Assembly: GCF_000482245.1 (NCBI RefSeq)
Contig: NZ_AWNH01000040.1
Coordinates: 1 to 64,000 of the forward strand
Origin: Leptolyngbya sp. Heron Island J
GTDB lineage: Bacteria; Cyanobacteriota; Cyanobacteriia; Phormidesmidales; Phormidesmidaceae
Direction: 5' to 3'
DNA length: 64,000 bases
In this document: positions 56,805-64,000 of the stretch, in pieces
Layout of the letters: the number at the start of each line of letters is the position of its first letter
Numbering within the stretch: position 1 is the stretch's first letter
The notes under the pieces: model-generated
What the model was told of the DNA's origin: nothing
What the model saw: only the letters and a program-made list of their open reading frames with translations
The model's database searches: none
Position numbers and translations under genes: made by a program

Positions 56805-59440
56805 ACACCGAGCGGTTTATTGCAGCTCTGAGTGACTGTGCACTAAATCCGACAGAGATTGCGGAGATTCTCTGGCTGGCTATGCGGCAGTCGGAACCAG
56901 AGCCGATAGAGCCGATAGAGAACCAGGATGAGACAGCTATCGAACCGTCTGAGCAGGAGATTCAGGCTGATTACGACACGATTCCCCCTGATGACTGGGA
57001 GGAGGAGTTTGACGACGAAGAGAATGATAGCCACAACGCACTAGATGAAGGCAGAGCTGATATTGCCGCTGGTCCCGCTGGGAATTTACCGGCTAAAGCA
57101 TTACCCATTTCTGTCCCTGACCCTGGTTATGTCGAAGATACATTACCACTGGTCCGGGCTCTGCGACCGCTGCTTAAACAAATCGCCTCTGAGACCGCTA
57201 GCCACTTGAATGAAACGGCGACCGTTGAGCGTATTGCAGAAACTGATATTTGGTCTCCGGTGTTAGAACCAGATCGAGAACCGTGGTTTGAGGTGGCTCT
57301 GGTCATCGATGGCAGTGCCAGTATGGCCCTATGGCAGCGGTTGATTGATGATATTCAGAGACTACTACAGTGCTACGGCTCGTTTCGCGACTTTCGGGTG
57401 TGGGAATTGGTGGTTGACCAGGGAACACCAGGGCTCCGCGCTATCCCCGATCGGACTGTGCGGAGCCCAAGGGTGCTACTGTCCCCAACGGGGCGACGAT
57501 TGACGCTAGTATTTAGCGACTGCACAGCCGATTACTGGTGGGATGGGTCGTTGCAGCCCGTTCTGACCCAGTGGGGGCAGTCAATGCCCACGGCAATTTG
57601 GCAGGTGCTGCCGGACTGGATGTGGAAGCGAACGGCTCTGGGTGTGGGTGACCATGTGGCTATTCGAAATCGGATGCCGGGCGCAGTGAATCAAAACCTG
57701 ATGCCTAGATTTTTGGGGTTGCGATCGCCAAAGCGCCGCCCACAGAAGTCTGATGCCAACTTGGCTGGTCCCGCCATTTGTGTGCCCGTGATAACCACCG
57801 ATGACTCCGCAATTAGTGCCTGGAGTCGTATGCTATCAGGAGATCGACGACAGTCAGCCCCTGGCTTTGTGTTGCCTGCTGAGGGGTGGGAACAAACAAA
57901 TGGGCGAGTAATTAATGAGCCTGATGAACGTTTGGAACAGTTTCGACTACGAGCAACTCCAGCAGCACGACGGTTGGCAGCTTTGTTATCAGCCGCTCCA
58001 GTGATTACGTTGCCGGTGATGCGACTGATCCGAGTCGCCATGTTGCCAGACGTAAAGTCTCCCCTGCCAGTGGCCGAAGTGTTTTTGGGTGGTCTGTTGC
58101 AGCGGTCTGTTGATCAGTCGGAGACCACTGATCCAGAGCTGGTACAGTACGACTTTCCGGCAGAGACTCGGGAGCGGTTATTGGATATTTTGCCAACCGT
58201 AGACGCTGTTGCAGTTGTCGAGAAAGTATCGGAACATGTAGCAGAGAAACTAAACTGCACCTTGGCAGACTTTAGAGCGTTATTGTTATCTCCCGAGTTA
58301 AAGGCTGAAGCAGATCGATATGGTTTAAAAACATTTGCTCAGGTTACGGCCCAGATCCTTCGCACCTTAGGCAGTGAGTATGCAGAGTTAGCCAACCAAT
58401 TAGACCCTCAGAGTTCAACAGAACCAGGTATGGCTACCAAATGGCCAGATTTTCCTCTCCAAACCTTTGAATACGAAGTTGCCGAGTTTCTTGATTTTCC
58501 AGCACTGCAAACCAAGGAAATAGAAGTAGTTACTATCGTTCTACAGGAGCCCACTGGTAAGATTCCTGAAACAGAGATTAAATCCTTTAGCTTTGATGTA
58601 GCCACTATTGAACCTAGAGGGGTACTGAGGCGATGGCAAGTACGCCGTCAGCAACGACAGTCTGAGCGGTATCGCGAACGATTAGGAAATGATGCATTCA
58701 TAATGATGGTGGCTATTCCAGCAGGCAGCTTTGTCATGGGTTCCCCGGAGAATGAGCCGGAACGGTCTAGTGCAGAAGGACCACAGCATGATGTAACAGT
58801 TAATGAGTTCTTTATGGGGCAATATCCAGTTACTCAAGCCCAATGGCAATTTGTGGCTACGTTACCCCAGATTGAGCTAACTCTAGAGACTAATCCTTCT
58901 GTATTTAAAGGCAATAGCCGTCCGGTTGAGCGAGTATCTTGGCATGAGGCAGTGGAGTTTTGTCAGCGGCTATCAGTTTACACCGGACATAGGTACGAAC
59001 TTCCGACAGAAGCAGAATGGGAATATGCTTGCCGAGCTGAAACGGTAACGCCTTTCCACTATGGAGAGATGATCACAACTGATGTTGCTAACTACAATGG
59101 AAAAAACGTTTATCACGATGGCCCAGAAGGTCAAAGTCGCAATCAAACCACGCTGGTAAAAAAGTTTAAGGTAGCCAACGCTTTTGGCTTGTACGACATG
59201 CATGGAAATGTATGGGAGTGGTGTCAGGATCACTGGCATAAAAACTATGAGGGAGCGCCAGTCGATAGTGATGCTTGGTTTACTAACAATGGAGATGCTA
59301 AACGGTTATTACGTGGTGGTTCCTGGGACTTCGCCCCGAAATTCTGTCGGTCTGCCTCTCGCGAATATCTTCAGGCTAATCGTAGGTTTAGTCGAATTGG
59401 TTTTCGAGTGGTGTGTCGTTCTCCTAGACGTTCATTATGA
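56801..59440 (+). CDS. vWA-domain conflict-system protein with C-terminal FGE domain
   Basis: An 879-residue protein. An acidic, disordered N-terminus (about 30-85) is followed by a SAV_2336-like region and a vWA domain with MIDAS D170-x-S-x-S (VIDGSASM), and LTLVFSDCTADYWW. A helical domain follows (about 380-560; ATPAARRLAALLSAAPVITLPVMRLIR), then an FGE domain (about 630-875; PAGSFVMGSPENEPE, SWHEAVEFCQRLS, TEAEWEYACRAET, DMHGNVWEWCQDHW, RGGSWDFAPKFCRSASRE). It pairs with MoxR and the nucleosidase-VMAP-like protein. The FGE fold is probably the ligand sensor. It is unusually long for a vWA partner because of this fusion. Confidence 0.88.
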   Translation: MNTERFIAALSDCALNPTEIAEILWLAMRQSEPEPIEPIENQDETAIEPSEQEIQADYDTIPPDDWEEEFDDEENDSHNALDEGRADIAAGPAGNLPAKALPISVPDPGYVEDTLPLVRALRPLLKQIASETASHLNETATVERIAETDIWSPVLEPDREPWFEVALVIDGSASMALWQRLIDDIQRLLQCYGSFRDFRVWELVVDQGTPGLRAIPDRTVRSPRVLLSPTGRRLTLVFSDCTADYWWDGSLQPVLTQWGQSMPTAIWQVLPDWMWKRTALGVGDHVAIRNRMPGAVNQNLMPRFLGLRSPKRRPQKSDANLAGPAICVPVITTDDSAISAWSRMLSGDRRQSAPGFVLPAEGWEQTNGRVINEPDERLEQFRLRATPAARRLAALLSAAPVITLPVMRLIRVAMLPDVKSPLPVAEVFLGGLLQRSVDQSETTDPELVQYDFPAETRERLLDILPTVDAVAVVEKVSEHVAEKLNCTLADFRALLLSPELKAEADRYGLKTFAQVTAQILRTLGSEYAELANQLDPQSSTEPGMATKWPDFPLQTFEYEVAEFLDFPALQTKEIEVVTIVLQEPTGKIPETEIKSFSFDVATIEPRGVLRRWQVRRQQRQSERYRERLGNDAFIMMVAIPAGSFVMGSPENEPERSSAEGPQHDVTVNEFFMGQYPVTQAQWQFVATLPQIELTLETNPSVFKGNSRPVERVSWHEAVEFCQRLSVYTGHRYELPTEAEWEYACRAETVTPFHYGEMITTDVANYNGKNVYHDGPEGQSRNQTTLVKKFKVANAFGLYDMHGNVWEWCQDHWHKNYEGAPVDSDAWFTNNGDAKRLLRGGSWDFAPKFCRSASREYLQANRRFSRIGFRVVCRSPRRSL

Positions 59441-59496
59441 CGTTCTTTCTTTTGTCTCTTACCTTTTGAGAACCCATACACTTTGATTCTTGAGTT

Positions 59497-60315
59497 ATGA
59501 GTACTTTGTCAGAACGACCTAATGTTTCTTATGAGCGGCGACAAGAAACAATTCATTTTTTTGCTGAGGTTCTGGATAACAATCTAACTGTAGAGTTGGT
59601 GCAGATTCCAGCGGGAAGTTTTACCATGGGCTCCCCAAGAACTGAACCAGAACGAAAGGATTCCGAAGGACCACAACATGAGGTGCAACTTGATGAGTTC
59701 TTTATGGGGCAATACCCTATTACCCAAGCCCAATGGCGCTTCGTGGCAGAACTACCCCAGGTTAAACAACCTCTAGAGGCTAATCCGTCCCGGTTTAGGA
59801 AAGATAACCATCCAGTAGAACAGGTGTCATGGTACGACGCGGTAGAGTTTTGCAAACGGTTGTCGGCCTATACAGGTCGGCAGTATGATTTACCAACGGA
59901 AGCAGAGTGGGAATATGCCTGTCGAGCAGGAACTACCACACCATTTCACTTTGGAGAAACGATCGCACCTGACCTGGCTAACTACCAAGCTACTGAGGCC
60001 TATAATAACGGGCCAACGAGTGGACAACGTCGAAAGACGACCCCTGTTGATCACTTTGGTATAGCCAATGCCTTTGGTCTGTGTGACATGCACGGGAATT
60101 TATGGGAGTGGTGTCAAGACCATTGGCACAACAACTATGAGCGAGCACCCACCAACGGGCAAGCCTGGCTAACTGCATACAAGAATGCCAAACGTGTGAT
60201 ACGTGGCGGTGCGAGAAATTGTTTTCCAGGGCAATGTCGATCTGCCTCTCGCGTTGAAAATGCAGCCGACAGCCGCAGCTATGTTATCGGTTTCAGAGTG
60301 GTGTGTCGGCACTAG
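59497..60315 (+). CDS. Free-standing FGE (SUMF1/C-lectin-fold) protein
   Basis: A 272-residue single-domain FGE protein, 56 bases after the vWA-FGE gene and closely related to its C-terminus: VQIPAGSFTMGSPRTEPERKD, FFMGQYPITQAQWRFVAELPQ, VEQVSWYDAVEFCKRLSAYTGRQYDLPTEAEWEYACRAGTT (segments contiguous in the protein) and DMHGNLWEWCQDHWHNNY. In the variable segment the normally fixed GGSW is GGAR, while CRSASR and IGFRVVC are kept. It is likely a second sensor for the same system or a duplicated cassette. Confidence 0.92.
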   Translation: MSTLSERPNVSYERRQETIHFFAEVLDNNLTVELVQIPAGSFTMGSPRTEPERKDSEGPQHEVQLDEFFMGQYPITQAQWRFVAELPQVKQPLEANPSRFRKDNHPVEQVSWYDAVEFCKRLSAYTGRQYDLPTEAEWEYACRAGTTTPFHFGETIAPDLANYQATEAYNNGPTSGQRRKTTPVDHFGIANAFGLCDMHGNLWEWCQDHWHNNYERAPTNGQAWLTAYKNAKRVIRGGARNCFPGQCRSASRVENAADSRSYVIGFRVVCRH

Positions 60316-60320
60316 CCTGA

Positions 60321-60355
60321 CTCCCAGACTCTAGCTCCCAGCCGGAGTCTGGGAG
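60321..60355. terminator. 11-bp hairpin after the FGE gene
   Basis: CTCCCAGACTC (60321-60331) pairs perfectly with GAGTCTGGGAG (60345-60355). It starts 6 bases after the FGE stop. A related gactctggttgggagactcc element follows the other free-standing FGE gene at about 52717, so the FGE cassettes may have moved together with this repeat. Confidence 0.55.
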
Positions 60356-60388
60356 CCCCCAGCAGCTCTGCCGCGACAGGGTCCGACA

Positions 60389-60634
60389 TTGATTGAGCGG
60401 GTGAATGGTAAACGGGTGGCGTCTGTAAATGGCTATTACCGCAAGAATGGACCTGCGTCTATGGATTTATCCATTGAAGTGACGGGCATTCGGGGCACCT
60501 GGGGTAGAGAAACGACCTTTGCTGCCTCAGCCATCAAACATGCCAATCGCACCATTGAACTACGAGATAGCAATGGATACCCAATGTGGATGACTTGGCA
60601 AACAGACCAAAACTCAGAAGTTTACGAGGATTAA
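60389..60634 (+). CDS. Small hypothetical protein
   Basis: An 81-residue reading frame with an open, protein-like composition: ERVNGKRVASVNGYYRKNG, IEVTGIRGTWGRETTFAAS and DSNGYPMWMTWQT. The only starts are TTG at 60389 or an inner GTG at 60401, with no clear Shine-Dalgarno. NGKRVASVNGYYRKNG resembles small cyanobacterial proteins of unknown function, and the next segment looks shortened, so it may be a remnant. Confidence 0.45.
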   Translation: MIERVNGKRVASVNGYYRKNGPASMDLSIEVTGIRGTWGRETTFAASAIKHANRTIELRDSNGYPMWMTWQTDQNSEVYED

Positions 60635-61030
60635 GTTTCACACCTAATCACTATTCTCCATGGCGATATCCTAGCACCTGTTTTTGGGAGATATAGAGAA
60701 TAAGCTGACGCAGCATAGCAGGAGAATGTATTAGCATCTTAGGAGTAGTCTCTAGGGATGGTATCTGAGCAAGCCCAGCTTACTCCAGCAAGAGCTAAAA
60801 ACAATGTGCTACTAGTACTCTGTGGCGTCAGTTTGCCCACTATCAAATGTGGATGGGTGGCTGGGCAGGCGTATCAGGACCTTTTTCACTCTCACAACTT
60901 CCTCATATTGTTTTTTTACCTTAAGTATGGTTACCCCACTCTTGAGGCAATTAAGTTGAAACTTTTCTAACAATGGGTTTCAGCCAGCTTTGCGTTGCCT
61001 ATCACTACTACATAGCTAGAGGGAGATTCT
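60635..61030. other. Region upstream of groESL
   Basis: These 396 bases hold the groESL promoter. I searched for a CIRCE element (TTAGCACTC-N9-GAGTGCTAA) and do not see one. A 70-codon frame (60758-60970) has no protein-like features. GAGGGAG just before the groES ATG (about 61019-61025) is the ribosome-binding site. Confidence 0.5.
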
Positions 61031-61342
61031 ATGGTGACAGTATCTTTACAGGTTGCAACGGTCAAACCCCTGGGCGATCGCATTTTTTTGAAAGTAAGTG
61101 CCCCTGAAGAAAAGACAGAAGGCGGCATTTTGCTCCCAGATACCGCCCAGGAAAAACCCCAGATCGGAGAAGTAATCGCAGTAGGTCCTGGCAATCGAAA
61201 TGAGAACGGTGTACATCAACCCATTGATGTCAATGTGGGCGACAAGGTGCTCTATTCGAAATACTCAGGGACCGATATCCAGATGAGCAATGAAGACTAT
61301 GTTCTCGTGTCAGAGCAAGACATTCTAGCAACGCTAGCGTAG
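61031..61342 (+). CDS. groES: Co-chaperonin GroES
   Basis: A 103-residue heptameric lid of the GroEL folding chamber. It shows [29 protein letters not shown], the mobile-loop region, and [13 protein letters not shown], then [14 protein letters not shown] and the end [13 protein letters not shown]. It lies 27 bases ahead of groEL in the standard operon order. Confidence 0.98.
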   Translation: MVTVSLQVATVKPLGDRIFLKVSAPEEKTEGGILLPDTAQEKPQIGEVIAVGPGNRNENGVHQPIDVNVGDKVLYSKYSGTDIQMSNEDYVLVSEQDILATLA

Positions 61343-61369
61343 CCGTGAATTATGTAGGAGACAGTGGCA

Positions 61370-62992
<1,623 letters not shown>

Positions 62993-63575
62993 GTCTTGAA
63001 ACACCAAAACTCTTAATATCATCTCCATCCATGATCTCTGATTTGGACGGAGATTTCTTATGTTTCTAATTGTCATGGAGATACCTAAATTGCGTTTTAT
63101 TAGGATATAGAGTTAAGTATTTTTGAGGTGATAATTGGGATCAAATCACCTGTTATATAGTTGGAGTGAGAGCTAATCTATCCACTGAATTTTCATATTG
63201 TGTTCTGTTAAAATTAGGGCTTGTTAATGAATAAACTCATGTACTCAAAGAGCTACGATTCCTATGCTTCAGAAGCTATATACCCAAACTATGAAGTTGA
63301 TTTTAACAGCTAATTAGCATTTCTTGGAGGACTTATGAAAAGATAGCTTCAATATTTTAAGAGGATAAATATAATGTATCTCAAAAAACGGAGATTTTCC
63401 TATTGTGGTAGGCGAAATCACGAAAAAATCTAATTTTCAGATATTTTGAGATAAAAGTTTTTGCTATTCTCTTCATCTTTCTAATAGTTTCAAGGTTGCT
63501 TTGGGAAAGTAAAGCAGTTTTAAGAGATGAAACGATAGTTACCTTTATTCTTGGATTTAAGGGACCTTAAGCCTC
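62993..63575. other. AT-rich intergenic region after groEL
   Basis: These 583 bases have a markedly lower GC content than the flanking genes. A hairpin-like repeat just past groEL (agagatttc-type, atctctgatttggacggagat at about 63031-63052) may be its terminator. No gene or structured RNA can be supported. Confidence 0.4.
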
Positions 63576-64000
63576 ATGGTTAATATTCTCCATCTTTCAG
63601 ATCTGCACTTTGGAACCCAAGATGATGCCAAGAGGTGGTACACACAAATTGCTACTGATTTACGTCAAGATTTAAAGTGCGATAAACTCAATGCTTTGAT
63701 TATCTCTGGTGATATTGCCAATCGGTCCAGTCCAGAAGAATACGAAGCAGCAAGAAAGTTTATTGTTGACCTTGTAATTAGTTTTAGGTTGAAATGGCCA
63801 GAAGTCATTTGTGTCCCTGGCAACCACGATCTTAATTGGAATCTTGCTAAAGATGCCTACCGTGTAGTACGGCGGACAGACTATCAGGGGGCACTGGATG
63901 AAGGTCACGTAATTGATTACGGTGAGTTCGTCGAAGTTTTAGATCCAGAGCAGTATAAACAACGTTTTAGCTGTTTTAGCTGTTTTTATGACAATATCGT
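63576..64000 (+). CDS. Calcineurin-like metallophosphoesterase (partial, runs off the window)
   Basis: The first 141 codons of a metallophosphoesterase. MVNILHLSDLHFG holds the D-x-H metal motif, ALIISGDIANRSSPEEY the GD motif, and EVICVPGNHDLNWN the GNHD motif, in standard order and spacing. The gene is cut by the window end, so later domains are unknown. Large relatives fuse this domain to AAA+ or TPR regions in bacterial conflict systems. The start is ATG 63576. Confidence 0.92.
   Translation, partial: MVNILHLSDLHFGTQDDAKRWYTQIATDLRQDLKCDKLNALIISGDIANRSSPEEYEAARKFIVDLVISFRLKWPEVICVPGNHDLNWNLAKDAYRVVRRTDYQGALDEGHVIDYGEFVEVLDPEQYKQRFSCFSCFYDNI

Noticed and set aside
59305-59427. The vWA-FGE 3' end as a second VR of the local TR
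   Set aside because: It differs from the TR at many C, G and T positions, not only adenines, so this TR did not write it recently.
60758-60970. A 70-codon frame upstream of groES
   Set aside because: Composition is not protein-like and it lies in the expected promoter region.

Overview
The window is chromosomal DNA from a filamentous-type or otherwise complex cyanobacterium. Support comes from frequent GCGATCGC (HIP1) octamers, a CYP110-like P450, a DUF1816 protein, an efp-accB pair, Uma2-type and DUF433 genes, and many Ser/Thr kinase, caspase and FGE-domain proteins. Protein similarity points to the Leptolyngbya/Moorea-like range, but species cannot be fixed from the sequence. I see no rRNA, tRNA, CRISPR array or intact insertion sequence.

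Region by region. 0-6.5 kb: an aldo/keto reductase, a P450, then a minus-strand trio dapE / class-IV aminotransferase / dapD, which is the succinylase lysine-DAP route and unusual for cyanobacteria. 6.9-11.4 kb: a nucleotide cyclase-Ser/Thr kinase fusion, a heme-c sensor with HAMP, and a secreted CAP-RTX protein. 11.4-17.5 kb: a diversity-generating retroelement (DGR). It has a template repeat (TR), a reverse transcriptase (RT) gene with an in-frame TGA, avd, and a caspase-FGE target whose 3' end is the variable repeat (VR). A small protein resembling the EACC1 conflict-system component follows. 17.6-31.8 kb: mostly housekeeping (exonuclease, GT39, cysE, Na/Ca exchanger, nnr, mnmA, sat) ending in a Tat-exported pseudo-caspase. 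31.8-38.8 kb: ArsR regulator, a GAF histidine kinase with a degenerate receiver, kinase-CHASE2, msrB, hydrolase. 38.9-51.5 kb: rlmB, mrnC, a STAS protein, carA, a retropepsin lipoprotein, a cobalamin-binding-like protein, thiL, a lumenal cyclophilin, efp, accB, FTR1 and a 2OG oxygenase. 51.8-60.6 kb: a second conflict island. It holds a nucleosidase-VMAP-like protein, a MoxR ATPase and a vWA-FGE protein in a tight operon, flanked by two free-standing FGE proteins and a four-helix membrane protein. 61-64 kb: groES-groEL and the start of a metallophosphoesterase.

The most notable content is the DGR. TR and VR (about 119 bp) align without gaps and differ at 15 positions. All 15 are adenines in the TR sense strand, which is the signature of mutagenic retrohoming. 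The target joins a caspase protease to an FGE (C-type-lectin-fold) recognition domain. A ternary vWA-MoxR-VMAP-like system elsewhere in the window ends in the same FGE fold. Its FGE paralogues vary at the same residue positions, although their DNA does not match this TR. Together these suggest a genome that uses diversified FGE domains as sensors for self-destructive or immune effectors. The RT reading frame carries a TGA at codon 22, so the element may be recently inactivated or dependent on recoding.
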